Assembly (NCBI RefSeq): GCF_001273775.1
Contig: NZ_CP011801.1
Coordinates: 2,706,001 to 2,770,000 of the forward strand
DNA from: Nitrospira moscoviensis
GTDB taxonomy: Bacteria; Nitrospirota; Nitrospiria; Nitrospirales; Nitrospiraceae
Direction of reading: 5' to 3'
Length of the DNA: 64,000 nt
Shown: positions 51,023 to 60,718 of the stretch, piece by piece
Position numbering within the stretch: position 1 is the stretch's first letter
Layout of the letters: each line of letters starts with the position of its first letter
Program-made: the position numbers and the translations under genes
Notes under the pieces: generated by a model
Database searches by the model: none
What the model was told of the DNA's origin: nothing
Seen by the model: the letters and a program-made list of their open reading frames with translations, nothing else

Positions 51023-51511
51023 TCAGCTCACGGTGACAGTGAAGTGTTCACGCCGTTCAGCTGCCCCTGCCCGCTGGATCTTGACGGTGATTTGCCATTC
51101 TCCTGCCATACCAAAGTTCGCGTTGGCCTGATACATGTCTCTAGTCATGGCCGCTGTCTCTTCCATCGCGGTCATCCCTGGCATCGTCATGGTCACATCG
51201 AATGTCACCACGGCGTCTCTGACGGTTCCTCCGGCAGCATCGGTCAGCTTCACGCGCAACACATTCTCGCCCACTGTCGGTTTCGCAGGAATGGTCGAGA
51301 AGGCCACGATCAGGTCCCCCACCCGTTTTTCGCTTTTCGTTGTTTCGATCCTCCTTCCAGCCATCTCATGGGTCTGGCCTTTATTGCCCATGTCCATCTG
51401 TCCCATCTTCTCCTTCTCCATATCCATCTTCTCCATCGGCATCATGCACATACAGCCCGACACCACAGCGGGCATCAGGGACACTGCAACAAACTGGCTT
51501 ATGGATTTCAT
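51023..51511 (-). CDS. FixH/YtkA-like lipoprotein with Met/Asp-rich linker
   Basis: 162 residues, ribosome site GGAGGGAATGGC. The signal ends with a lipobox (AVVSGCMCMMP). A Met/Lys/Asp/Glu-rich stretch (MEKMDMEKEKMGQMDMG) leads to a FixH/YtkA-type beta domain: GENVLRVKLTDAAGG, VTFDVTMTMPGM and YQANANFGMAGEWQITVKIQ. The same domain is fused to the end of the CusB protein encoded upstream. It probably sits in the periplasm and binds Cu(I) or Ag(I) through its Met residues, a possible stand-in for CusF. Located after cusC in the operon. Confidence 0.78.
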   Translation of the reverse strand: MKSISQFVAVSLMPAVVSGCMCMMPMEKMDMEKEKMGQMDMGNKGQTHEMAGRRIETTKSEKRVGDLIVAFSTIPAKPTVGENVLRVKLTDAAGGTVRDAVVTFDVTMTMPGMTAMEETAAMTRDMYQANANFGMAGEWQITVKIQRAGAAERREHFTVTVS

Positions 51512-51760
51512 GCCATTCCCTCCTTGCTGTTTCCTTGTTCAAGCATCCTCTAATCCAATGGACCTCCGATGCTCTCGTCACGTTTCATCTTCTCCCATCC
51601 ATGACTTACTGTTCGCCTGCTCCCACGGCAATCATCGCGCCATGATTGGCAGCCATTTACCCGATTCGTCTGGATCGGCGAGTTCCTGTATTTCAATGAA
51701 GTACAGGCCTTATCTTCCGGTCTTATATGCATTCATGCCTCAGGACGACGCTATGTGGGC

Positions 51761-53035
51761 TTAGAGTAATGTGCCCACGACTTGCTCCAGGACAGCAAAC
51801 TGACTCTCCCGTTCAGTCAACGCCCGGTAGTACGCCAGTCGAAACTCCAACCACGCGCGCTCCGCCTCTAAGAAGTCGAGAAAACTATTTCGCCCGGTCC
51901 GGTACCCGGCGCGTGCCGCCTCCATGTTTTGTTCCGCTTGGGGCAGGATCGTCGTCCGATAGAGATCGACGACCTGTTGCTGTGCGTGGACCTTCGCGAG
52001 CAGTTCACTGATCTGAAACCGCGTCACATTCTGCCAAGTCTGCAATTCCGCACGGGCGGCCGCTTCCGTCGCCTTGGCTTCCCGTACCCCCGCGTCATAT
52101 TTGCTCTTCGTCCAGAAGGAAAAGGGAATGCTCATGATGCCAATCGCGCCAAAACCATCTACTGCCTGGTAGTTTTGAAACCGCTGAACCGCAACTTCAA
52201 AGTCGGGATAGTATTGCCGCTTGGCATACGCGACCGCCTGTCGGCTCCGTTCGATGCTGAGCGAGGCTGCCTTTAGTTCGGGCCGTGTTGTCTCGGCCAC
52301 CTGTTCCAGAGCCTCGATCGGCTTCTCAGGAACGGCCACGGCTGGCTCGCGCGGCCGGCCCAGCGGTGTGCGCGGATCCCGGTTCAAAATCGTATTGACC
52401 TTGGCGGCCGCCGTCTCCCGCCGTTGCTCGAGAACCGGCAATCGCTGATAGAGGTCCGACAACTCAACCTGGGCTTTCAGCACATCGACCTGCGTGCCCT
52501 GCCCGGCACGGAATTTCGCCGTCGCCGCGTCGAACAACTGCCGGACGATGTCAATCTGGTCGTGATGCACCTCAATCTCTTTGTGCGCTAGATACAATTC
52601 ATAGTAGGCCTGCTTTAATCGCGCCAGAATTTCACGCTCCTTGGCGCGGATCGCCTGTTCACGGATGCCCGCCGCGCGGTTGGCCACTTCGGCATTCAAC
52701 GGCAGTTTTCCGGGGAACGGGAACTTTTGGGCTAGGGTCAAGATGGTATTCTGGGTCCGTCCTGGACTGGTCAGGAGATTCCCGTTCTCTGGGAAGTTCC
52801 AGAGCTGCACCCCGAACGTTGGATCGGGCAGGGTACCGGCCTGAGGCACCCGCTCCTTTGACGCCTCCCATTGTTGATGGGCCGCCTGAATTTCAGGATT
52901 GCGCGCTAAGGCTTCTTGCATCAGGTCGGCTAACTCTAAGGGGATATCGAGCGGTGGGGCGGCTTGTGCCGTCCCGGCCAGTGCACCAATGAGAACGAGC
53001 GACAGGCACCCACGTAGGAGATGGTCGGCCTTCAT
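51761..53035 (-). CDS. cusC: Outer-membrane efflux channel (TolC family, CusC-like)
   Basis: 424 residues from ATG 53035, with GGAGG 6 nt upstream. A signal peptide (LSLVLIGALAGTAQA) precedes the repeated helical hairpins of TolC-type proteins: LMQEALARNPEIQAAHQQWE, LKQAYYELYLAHKEIEVHHD, and KATEAAARAELQTWQNVTRF. VPQAGTLPDPTFG is typical of the heavy-metal efflux OMF group. It should provide the outer-membrane exit for the CusBA complex encoded directly upstream. It has no lipobox, unlike E. coli CusC, so membership is by context. Confidence 0.88.
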   Translation of the reverse strand: MKADHLLRGCLSLVLIGALAGTAQAAPPLDIPLELADLMQEALARNPEIQAAHQQWEASKERVPQAGTLPDPTFGVQLWNFPENGNLLTSPGRTQNTILTLAQKFPFPGKLPLNAEVANRAAGIREQAIRAKEREILARLKQAYYELYLAHKEIEVHHDQIDIVRQLFDAATAKFRAGQGTQVDVLKAQVELSDLYQRLPVLEQRRETAAAKVNTILNRDPRTPLGRPREPAVAVPEKPIEALEQVAETTRPELKAASLSIERSRQAVAYAKRQYYPDFEVAVQRFQNYQAVDGFGAIGIMSIPFSFWTKSKYDAGVREAKATEAAARAELQTWQNVTRFQISELLAKVHAQQQVVDLYRTTILPQAEQNMEAARAGYRTGRNSFLDFLEAERAWLEFRLAYYRALTERESQFAVLEQVVGTLL

Positions 53036-53205
53036 CACAATCCTCCAGTGTTAGAGATCCAGTGTTAGCGCTTACCGCTCCGGATAGATCATCAGAGCTT
53101 CGCTCGCTGTTCCGCCTGGGCTGCCCTTTTTCATGCGACGGCTGGTCCTCGCGAAGAACCGATGCCGGTGATCAGCGGGCGAAGGGCAGCACTCACCGCT
53201 CCGGT

Positions 53206-56200
53206 TCATTGACGCAGTGCTCGGCTTCGCCATACGGCGTAGATGGCCGGAATGACAAGCAGCGTGAGCACTGTCGAGGACACCATCCCGCCGATCATCG
53301 GGGCGGCGATCCGTCTCATGACATCCCCTCCCGCGCCGTGGCCCCACATGATCGGCAAGAGCCCAATGAGAATCGCGGAAGCCGTCATCACTTTGGGGCG
53401 GACCCGCTGCGCGGCGCCTTCGATAATGGCGCTGCGGAGATCGGACATCGATCGCAGCCGGCCCTCTCGCTGCCAGCGGTCGTAGGCCTCATCGAGAAAG
53501 ATGATCATGACCACGCCAGTCTCCGCCGCGACACCCGCGAGTGCAATAATCCCGACCCACACGGCCACGCTCAAGTTGTAGTTCAGGAGATGGAGGAAGA
53601 CGATTGCGCCGACCACAGCAAAGGGGACCGAGAGCAGCACGATGAGGCTCCGGGCCACCGAACGAAAGTTGAGATAGAGCAGGATGAAGATCAGGAAGAC
53701 CGTGAGGGGGACGGCGATCATGAGGCGGGCTTTGGCCCGTTCCATGTACTGGTACTGCCCGCCCCAGACCAACCGATAGCCGGGCTCGACCTTGACACGT
53801 TCGCCGACCAATCGTTTCGCCTCAGCCACATAGCCACCGAGGTCACGTCCGGCCACATCCACGAAGACGATCCCCGCCAGCGAGCCTTGCTCATCACGGA
53901 CGGAGGGAGGTCCCGTCACCATCTTGATCTCGGCCAATTGCACGAGGGGCACCTGTGCCCCGCGCGGTGTCGACACCAAGACCCTTCGTAACGATTCAAC
54001 ATCGTCCCGTAGCTCGCGCGCATACCGCACATTGATCGGATAGCGCTCCCGACCTTCGACAGTCTGGGTGATATTCTTTCCGCCGATCGCGGTTTCGACG
54101 ATATCCTCGACATCCTCCACCGTCAGCCCATAGCGCGCTACCTCCCCGCGGTTCACGCGGACGTCCAGATAGTAGCCGCCGGTGACCCGCTCCGCATAGG
54201 CGCTCCGGGTGCCAGGCAGTCCGGACAGGAGGCTCTCGATCTGCAAACCGATCCGCTCGATCTCGCCCAGGTCGGACCCGAGAATTTTGATCCCGAGATT
54301 ACTCCGGATCCCTGTCGCCAGCATTTCGGTCCGCGTCTGGATCGGCATCCACCAGATATTCGGCATCCCCGGAAATTTCACCTTCTTATCCAACTCCGCG
54401 ATCAGGGAATCCCAGGTGACACCGGGCCGCCACTCCTCTTCCGGCTTCAGCGTCACGACGGTCTCGACCATGCTCAGATGCGCCGGATCAGTCGGTGTTC
54501 GGGCTCGGCCTACCTTGCCGAAGACATGATCCACCTCGGGGAATTGCTTGATGAGCTGATCTTGCTGCTGGAGGATCTGCGTGGCTTCCGTGATGGAGAT
54601 GCCCGGCAGGGCGGTGGGCATGTAGAGGATACTGCCTTCGTTGAGCGGCGGCATGAATTCCGACCCCAATTTCTGATAGAGGGGCACGATCCCCGCCACG
54701 GCGAGCACGGCCAGAAGGATGATCACCCACCGGGCCCGTATGGCACCGGCCACGAGCGGGCGATAGAGCCGGATCAGCCAGCGATTGAGGGGATTTGTCT
54801 CTTCAGGTCGGATCTTTCCACGGAGTAGCCAGACCATCAGCAGCGGAGCCAGCGTGATTGAGACCAATGACGCGAAGAACATGGAGGCGGTCTTCGTCCA
54901 GGCGAGTGGCTTGAACAGCCGTCCTTCTTGCGCCTCGAGGCTGAAGACGGGCAGGAAGGAGACGGTGATGATGAGGAGCGAGAAGAACAGCGGTTTTCCC
55001 ACTTCCTGCGCCGCCCGTATGATGACCGCCGCCCGGGACTCCTGCGGTGCGTGTCCCTCCCGCTGCTGCGCCTCCCATTGCTCCACGCGCTTGTGCGCGT
55101 TTTCGATCATGACGATGACCGCATCGACCATCGCGCCGATGGCAATAGCGATGCCGGCCAGCGACATCACATTGGAACTGATTCCGAGGTAGTACATGCC
55201 GAGGAAGGCGAGCAGAATCGCGACCGGTAAGGTCAGGATGGCGACGAGCGCCGAGCGCACGTGGAACAGAAAGACCAAGCTGATCAGACTGACGACGAGG
55301 CTCACCTCGATCAGCTTCTCTTTGAGCGTGGCAATGGCGCGGAGAATGAAGTCGGAGCGATCGTACACCGGCAGGATCTCCATGCCCTCGGGGATCGAGG
55401 CCTTGATCTCCTCGAGCTTCCGTTTGACGCGATCGATGACGGCGAGCGCGTTTTCGCCATAGCGCATGACGATAATGCCCCCGACCGCCTCCCCTTGCCC
55501 ATCCAGCTCCGCCGCACCGCGTCGGATGTCCGGGCCCAACGTGACATGGGCGACATCGCGGACCAGGATCGGGGTTCCTTCAGCGTCCGCCCCGATCGCC
55601 ACTTGCCGGATGTCATCCAGCGTTCGGATGTAGCCTAGTCCGCGCACCATGTACTCTCGCTCACTCACCTCCACGACACGACCGCCGACGTCGTTGTTGC
55701 TGCGCCGGATCGCCTCAATGACCTTCTTGATCGGAATGCGGTAGCCGAGTAGCTTCGTGGGATCGATGTTCACTTGATACTGCTTGACGAAACCGCCGAC
55801 AGACGCCACTTCCGCTACGCCGGGCACGCTCCACAGCCAGTACCGCAGATACCAGTCCTGAAAGCTCCGCAGGGCGGCGAGATCGTAGCGTCCTGACCGA
55901 TCGACCAGGGCATACTGGTACACCCAGCCCACGCCGGTCGCGTCCGGGCCTATCGTTGGTGTGATGCCCTCCGGCAATTTCCCGAGCGCGGACTGTAAGT
56001 ATTCGAGGACCCGGCTGCGGGCCCAATACATATCCGTGCCGTCTTCGAAAATGACGTACACGAACGAGAGCCCGAGAAAGGACTGCCCGCGAACAGATTT
56101 GATGTTGGGTGCGCCCAGCATCGAGGTGATGATGGGATAAGTAATCTGATCCTCGACGAGATCAGGGCTGCGGCCTTGCCATTCGGTGAAGACGATCACC

Positions 56201-56337
56201 TGAACATCCGAGAGGTCCGGGATGGCATCCAGCGGCGTGTGATAGACGGCCCAGACACCCCAGCCCACTACGAGCACGAGGGCCAGCATGACCAGAAAAC
56301 CGTTTTGGGCGCTCCACGCGATGATGCGCTCGATCAT
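53206..56337 (-). CDS. cusA: Heavy-metal efflux RND pump, CusA-like
   Basis: 1043 residues, full length for the HME-RND family. MIERIIAWSAQNGFLVMLAL and HTPLDAIPDLSDVQVIV are the usual N-terminus; the proton-relay Asp and Glu lie in GAMVDAVIVMIEN of transmembrane helix 4. NIWWMPIQTRTEMLATGIRS and the Met-containing periplasmic segments fit the Cu(I)/Ag(I)-exporting CusA group rather than the zinc/cobalt CzcA group. It works in the inner membrane with CusB (upstream) and CusC (downstream), all in one minus-strand operon. Confidence 0.93.
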   Translation of the reverse strand: MIERIIAWSAQNGFLVMLALVLVVGWGVWAVYHTPLDAIPDLSDVQVIVFTEWQGRSPDLVEDQITYPIITSMLGAPNIKSVRGQSFLGLSFVYVIFEDGTDMYWARSRVLEYLQSALGKLPEGITPTIGPDATGVGWVYQYALVDRSGRYDLAALRSFQDWYLRYWLWSVPGVAEVASVGGFVKQYQVNIDPTKLLGYRIPIKKVIEAIRRSNNDVGGRVVEVSEREYMVRGLGYIRTLDDIRQVAIGADAEGTPILVRDVAHVTLGPDIRRGAAELDGQGEAVGGIIVMRYGENALAVIDRVKRKLEEIKASIPEGMEILPVYDRSDFILRAIATLKEKLIEVSLVVSLISLVFLFHVRSALVAILTLPVAILLAFLGMYYLGISSNVMSLAGIAIAIGAMVDAVIVMIENAHKRVEQWEAQQREGHAPQESRAAVIIRAAQEVGKPLFFSLLIITVSFLPVFSLEAQEGRLFKPLAWTKTASMFFASLVSITLAPLLMVWLLRGKIRPEETNPLNRWLIRLYRPLVAGAIRARWVIILLAVLAVAGIVPLYQKLGSEFMPPLNEGSILYMPTALPGISITEATQILQQQDQLIKQFPEVDHVFGKVGRARTPTDPAHLSMVETVVTLKPEEEWRPGVTWDSLIAELDKKVKFPGMPNIWWMPIQTRTEMLATGIRSNLGIKILGSDLGEIERIGLQIESLLSGLPGTRSAYAERVTGGYYLDVRVNRGEVARYGLTVEDVEDIVETAIGGKNITQTVEGRERYPINVRYARELRDDVESLRRVLVSTPRGAQVPLVQLAEIKMVTGPPSVRDEQGSLAGIVFVDVAGRDLGGYVAEAKRLVGERVKVEPGYRLVWGGQYQYMERAKARLMIAVPLTVFLIFILLYLNFRSVARSLIVLLSVPFAVVGAIVFLHLLNYNLSVAVWVGIIALAGVAAETGVVMIIFLDEAYDRWQREGRLRSMSDLRSAIIEGAAQRVRPKVMTASAILIGLLPIMWGHGAGGDVMRRIAAPMIGGMVSSTVLTLLVIPAIYAVWRSRALRQ

Positions 56338-56429
56338 GTCTCACCCACCTTGTGCTGGAAGCCCCACCTGGCGCTGAAGGCTAACGCTCTTCTGACCGCT
56401 GTCATCACGGACTCGGCGAACTATTCGTC

Positions 56430-58082
56430 TCACATTCCCTGCATGCCGGACATCCCGCCGCCGGCCGTCACCGAAAATGTTTCCTTCAGATTAGTCTGGC
56501 CAGGACGCTCCACTGTGATCGTGAGATCCCACTGGCCCGCCATGCCGAGATTCACAGTCGCCTCATACGTCCCGTCCTTCCCACGTTTCATCGGTACCGT
56601 CGCCGGCATCATGCCCGGCATCGGCATGGTGTAGGTGAGCTGGACGTTGGCGTTGGAGACTGGCTTGCCGTCCTTATTGATCACGGTCACTCGAATGACG
56701 TTCTGCCCAATCCTCGGCGAAGCGGGCTGTGTCGAAAGGCTGATCGACAGCCCATCCGCCTGCTTGTGCTGCTCGAATTCAGATCGTTTGCTCGTTGTCT
56801 TCTGACTGCCCTCCATGTTCATCTCGCCCATGTCCATCTTGCCCATCTGGGCCTGCTCCATCTTGACGCCGCCCATGCCGAGCGAACCCATCATGTTCGT
56901 GGCCGCCATGAGCTTGCTCTCCGAATCAATGAGGAAGTTGCCTGAAGTCACAACGCGCTCGCCGGCTTGCACGCCCTTTTGCACCTCGTAGTAGGCCCCG
57001 ATCTTCGGCCCGACCGTGACCTCCCGTGGTTCAAACAGCCCTTCGCCTCGTGTGACAAACACCAATTTGCGGGTCCCGGAATCCAGCAGCGCGCCCTCGG
57101 GTAGCGCGAGCTGCACCCCGCGATGCACCGCGATCTGAACAGTACCGTACATCTCGGGCTTCAGCAGGAGCGTGGGATTCGGCATCTCCAAGCGAACTTT
57201 CACGGTCCGCGCCTCCTGGTTCAGATAGGGGTAGATGTAGGACACGCGTCCGTGAAACTGCTCGCCCGGATACGCGGTGAACGTCGCCGTTCCCAGCTGG
57301 CCTACTGTGACGAATGGCACCTCGAATTCATAGATCTCCGCGTTCATCCACACCTGACTGAGATCGGCGATCGAGTACACCCGCGTCTCCGGCTGGACAA
57401 ACATCCCTTTGAACACCGGCTTCTCAATGACGTAGCCCGTGACCGGAGCATAAATCGTCAAGTAGGTGTTGGCCTTGCCTCGGCGGACGATCTCATCAAT
57501 CTGTTGATTCGTCAGCGTCCACAAGCGCAGCCGGTCCCGGGCCGCGTCGACCAGTTGATCGGCCTGCTGGTGTACTTCACTCAGTGGACTATTTTTGACT
57601 TTCTCCCGGGCCCGTAAGGCGAGAAGGAGCTCATCTTGGCTCGCCACGAGATCCGGGCTGTACAAGGTGAAGAGCGGCTCCCCTTTGCGTACCACTTGTC
57701 CTGTGTAATCCACGAAGAGATCTTCCACCCATCCTGAGATGCGAAGATTGACATGGGTAATCCGCTGCTCGTCATACTCGATTCGCCCCACGGCCCGTAC
57801 GGTTGTCTCCAGCGACCGCTTCTCAACGACGGCCGTGGTCACCCCAATCAGCTGCTGCTTACGAGGCGACACCATCGCGTACGCTTGCGTGGAAGTAATG
57901 GCAGCAGGGATTTCGGTGGGAGCTGGTGGTTTTCCTCCTTGCTCAGCCTCATTGGTTGACACCTCATGCTGTCCCTTCGGCTCCCGGTGTCCTTTGGGCT
58001 CCATTAGCAGGACCAACCCTCCAATAACAACGAGGATTCCGAAGCTAATAAGAACCCAGCGTGTCGGCTTTGCCTTCAGCAT
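56430..58082 (-). CDS. cusB: RND periplasmic adaptor CusB with C-terminal FixH-like domain
   Basis: 550 residues from ATG 58082 (GGAGG 7 nt upstream); an upstream in-frame start lacks a ribosome site. A membrane anchor (LISFGILVVIGGLVLLM) is followed by the CusB core: TVRAVGRIEYDE, FTLYSPDLVASQDELL, LTIYAPVTGYVIEKPVFKG and VVTSGNFLIDSESKL. A Met-rich linker (MEQAQMGKMDMGEMNMEG) then joins a FixH/YtkA-type domain (VIRVTVINKDGKPVSNANVQ, ANVNLGMAGQWDLT-like) ending in GGGMSGMQGM. Usual CusB is about 400 residues; the extra domain probably binds the metal for hand-over to the pump. Confidence 0.9.
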   Translation of the reverse strand: MLKAKPTRWVLISFGILVVIGGLVLLMEPKGHREPKGQHEVSTNEAEQGGKPPAPTEIPAAITSTQAYAMVSPRKQQLIGVTTAVVEKRSLETTVRAVGRIEYDEQRITHVNLRISGWVEDLFVDYTGQVVRKGEPLFTLYSPDLVASQDELLLALRAREKVKNSPLSEVHQQADQLVDAARDRLRLWTLTNQQIDEIVRRGKANTYLTIYAPVTGYVIEKPVFKGMFVQPETRVYSIADLSQVWMNAEIYEFEVPFVTVGQLGTATFTAYPGEQFHGRVSYIYPYLNQEARTVKVRLEMPNPTLLLKPEMYGTVQIAVHRGVQLALPEGALLDSGTRKLVFVTRGEGLFEPREVTVGPKIGAYYEVQKGVQAGERVVTSGNFLIDSESKLMAATNMMGSLGMGGVKMEQAQMGKMDMGEMNMEGSQKTTSKRSEFEQHKQADGLSISLSTQPASPRIGQNVIRVTVINKDGKPVSNANVQLTYTMPMPGMMPATVPMKRGKDGTYEATVNLGMAGQWDLTITVERPGQTNLKETFSVTAGGGMSGMQGM

Positions 58083-58242
58083 CACGCACCTCCAGTTACG
58101 AGTCACTTCATAGCAAAGAAGATCGGCGTTTCTTCCGTTCCTTGATTATCGACCACCCCAAGTCGAAAGCAGTCGAGCGTCAACAAGAGAATCGGCAAAA
58201 GAGCCAATGAAACAGGCGTCTAAAATCGAGACGTACGAAACT

Positions 58243-58254
58243 ATCTACGTAGAT
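58243..58254. promoter_or_regulatory. Perfect 12 bp palindrome upstream of cusB
   Basis: ATCTACGTAGAT lies 160 bp upstream of the cusB start, between it and the cysteine-protein gene. It could be an operator for a metal-responsive regulator, but no regulator gene of MerR or CusR type is visible and no -35/-10 pair is convincing. Low confidence. Confidence 0.3.
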
Positions 58255-58279
58255 CTAACGGAAGAAAGAGAGGAAAGAA

Positions 58280-58639
58280 TCAGATGCGAAGGACCGTGGT
58301 TCTCACCACGGCGTCCTGTGGAGGTCGTTGTGCGGGATATCCCTCGGGGCTAGGGGTCCAGGGAGACAAGCTGATCAGCGAAGTCAGCGGGGCAGCCTCG
58401 GCCGGACTTACCGCATGCGCATCAACCGAGAGATGGAAGTCTGAAGCAGCGTGGAGGCCAAGTGTAGTGAAGGTGTCGCAGAACTGGCGGACCGGCTGGT
58501 CCTCCGGGTCCGCGCAGCTGCCACCCATCGCCGCCTGCGGAACACCAAACAGTGGCAACAGGCAAGCGTAGGCGTTGAAGCTGAAGATCAACAACAGCAG
58601 AACCAACGCCCCAGCGATAACAAAACGCACACGCGGCAT
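58280..58639 (-). CDS. Secreted 119-residue cysteine protein, paralogue 2
   Basis: Start Met at 58639 with GAGGAG 7 nt upstream; an open frame to 58690 is not used. The signal (FVIAGALVLLLLIFSFNAYA) ends at CLLPLF, followed by GGSCADPEDQPVRQFCDTF and a Pro-rich, His-containing C-terminus ending VLRI. Same length and same motif blocks as the protein at 49025-49384. It is the first gene before cusBAC on the same strand. Likely periplasmic; function unknown, copper binding or assembly is inferred from context. Confidence 0.75.
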   Translation of the reverse strand: MPRVRFVIAGALVLLLLIFSFNAYACLLPLFGVPQAAMGGSCADPEDQPVRQFCDTFTTLGLHAASDFHLSVDAHAVSPAEAAPLTSLISLSPWTPSPEGYPAQRPPQDAVVRTTVLRI

Positions 58640-58853
58640 ATGCCACTCCTCATCCGTAATTACGATACGCTTTGATTTGACCGGTGTCAATCAGGAGCAG
58701 AGAGCCTGGTAAAGAGGCCGGCTGGTCTCCTGCAAGGGGTCAGGCTGATTATGTGAGCCCCGTCAAAGCGAACAGGGAATTGGTCCAGACATGTCCCTGA
58801 AAGAGGAAGAACGCTTTCTACCCGCCATAATGGAAATGGTCAGAGCCGCACAC

Positions 58854-59563
58854 TTACTCAACGCAGCACGTTTCCCCTCTTAATGCTTCGAGCCCTTCTT
58901 TTCCAATAATGGGAACCATGATCAGTGCAGCAACCGGATCAGCCCACCACCATCCTAAGAGCGCGTTGAGGACCAAACCGCCGAGTAGGATCGCCGAGAG
59001 GTAGACGCAAAATTCGGTCTGCTTCGCATCGGCGGTCATCGCCGCGCTGCCAATTCCCGAGCGACCTGTCGTTTCGCGCGAGTGAGCAAGGGCATGACAA
59101 TCAAGGAAGCGATAGCCAGCATGATGCCCAAGACGCTTGTTTCGGGCGCTTCTCGATTGAGAAGAGAAGCCACGGCTTCATAACCGACGTAGGCTGCCAA
59201 GACCAGAAAGCAGACACCCACGATTTGAAGAGTGATTCTTTCCTTGCGTTCACTCCGTGCGTCGTCTTTGTCTCCATGTAGCCGCCAGAGCAAGGCTGCG
59301 CCTGATGTGACCTCGATCCCGCTATCAATGCCGAACCCGACCAAGGCTATGCTACCCGCCATCACTCCCAGCATGACGGATATCAACCCTTCTAGGCTGT
59401 TATAGGCGATCGTAAAGTATTCCAGCCGTCGGCCGCGTCTGAGGATACTCGCGCGGCGCTCCTCCAAGTCAGTGATCAAAGTTGTTTGCCGGAAGACTCC
59501 TCGTTCTCTACCAGGTGTCGATTGTGAGAACATTTCTGCTCTTTCACTCCTCTTGCCGTGCAT
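58854..59563 (-). pseudogene. CDF-type cation transporter split by a one-base frameshift
   Basis: The first frame starts at ATG 59563 (AAGGAGAG ribosome site) and encodes RRGRRLEYFTIAYNSLEGLI, AGSIALVGFGIDSGIEVTSG and on to RQVARELAARR, stopping at 59036. The second (59039-58854) reads MTADAKQTEFCVYLSAILLG and DPVAALIMVPIIGKEGLEAL. Homologues read through as one protein of about 235 residues. The break is at GCGCGGCGATGACC, where adding one base restores the frame. The stop and the next ATG overlap as ATGA, so reinitiation could still give two halves. Confidence 0.8.
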
Positions 59564-59618
59564 TTCTCTCCTTACCTTTTTCGAATCCTTCCTCTTACCC
59601 GAATTCCTGAGAAGACCT

Positions 59619-60554
59619 TCACGATCTACCTTCCAACGTGGGGAGGATCTTGAGCAGCGGCGACCGATCACTTTCCAATTGAACCGTCGTGTGCTCAATA
59701 CCGAACCGCTGACGCAAGAGTTCCTGAAGATCCTTGAGGACATGCTGGCCATCGGACAGATCATCCACCAGGATATGAGCACTCATCGCCTCCTTCCCCG
59801 AGGTCAGCGTCCAAACATGGAGATCGTGGACATCTCGGACACCATGAGACGCGCGCATGGCTGTCTCGATCTCTCGGACGTCCAGATGCGGTGGAACGCC
59901 TTCCATTAAAATCTGTACCGTCTGTTTGATCAGATTCCAGGTCCGCGGCAGGATGAACAAGCCGATCGCTCCGCTGATGAGCGGATCGGCAAGTGTCCAT
60001 CCTTTCCATAGAATGATCAGCGCGGCCACGATGACGCCCAGCGAGGCAATGGCATCGCCCAGCACTTCGAGGTAGGCGCCGCGAAGATTCAAGCTCTCAT
60101 CGGCTCCCTTGTGAAGCAGCCACATGCTTACGAGATTGACTCCCAACCCGATGATCGCGATGGTCAACATGGGGCCGGCTAAGATTTCCGGAGGCGACCA
60201 GATACGTCGATACGCTTCATAAAGAATGAAGGCCGCCATGCTGAACAGCAGCACGCCGTTCGCGAGCGCGGCCAGAATTTCCAGGCGCACGTATCCGTAG
60301 GTATTCATCGGCGTGGGCGGCTTGGAAGCGAACCAGATGGCGAGCAGACTGAGACTGATGCCCGCCACGTCAGTCAGCATATGGCCGGCGTCAGCCAACA
60401 ATGCGAGACTCGCCGTCCAGATTGCTCCGGTCACTTCTAGGATTAGAAAGGCGACGGTCAGTCCGAGCGCCCAGCTTAGCCTGGCGCTGTGACGCTTTCC
60501 CGATGTTGTCCCGGGAGTCCTCAGCTGTTCAGTGGACAAATCCATCTCTCTCAT
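59619..60554 (-). CDS. czcD: Cation diffusion facilitator, CzcD-type
   Basis: 311 residues. Six transmembrane helices and a cytoplasmic C-terminal domain (ALLADAGHMLTDVAGISLSL with HxxxD in helix 2; AYLEVLGDAIASLGV in helix 5, with Glu where many zinc transporters have His; DVHDLHVWTLTSGKEAMSAH in the tail). It exports Zn, Co or Cd from the cytoplasm by proton antiport. AAGGGGAACCGTGG precedes ATG 60554. The frameshifted second CDF gene begins 56 bp downstream on the same strand. Confidence 0.9.
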   Translation of the reverse strand: MREMDLSTEQLRTPGTTSGKRHSARLSWALGLTVAFLILEVTGAIWTASLALLADAGHMLTDVAGISLSLLAIWFASKPPTPMNTYGYVRLEILAALANGVLLFSMAAFILYEAYRRIWSPPEILAGPMLTIAIIGLGVNLVSMWLLHKGADESLNLRGAYLEVLGDAIASLGVIVAALIILWKGWTLADPLISGAIGLFILPRTWNLIKQTVQILMEGVPPHLDVREIETAMRASHGVRDVHDLHVWTLTSGKEAMSAHILVDDLSDGQHVLKDLQELLRQRFGIEHTTVQLESDRSPLLKILPTLEGRS

Positions 60555-60718
60555 CCACGGTTCCCCTTGCCTTTCAATTATTCCGCACTGGATGTCGCGT
60601 GAAAAGCACAGTCGAACATATCTCAGTGACCAAAGCCAGCAGCACGGACCTGATGATCGAACAGGCTGAGAGTACTAGGCCAAGTACGCCCCTCCCTATG
60701 GTGATCCCAACCATTGGG

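Noticed and set aside
50966..51553. His-rich plus-strand frame opposite the FixH-like lipoprotein
   Set aside because: Same artefact: ATG-rich coding read backwards gives CAT (His) codons.
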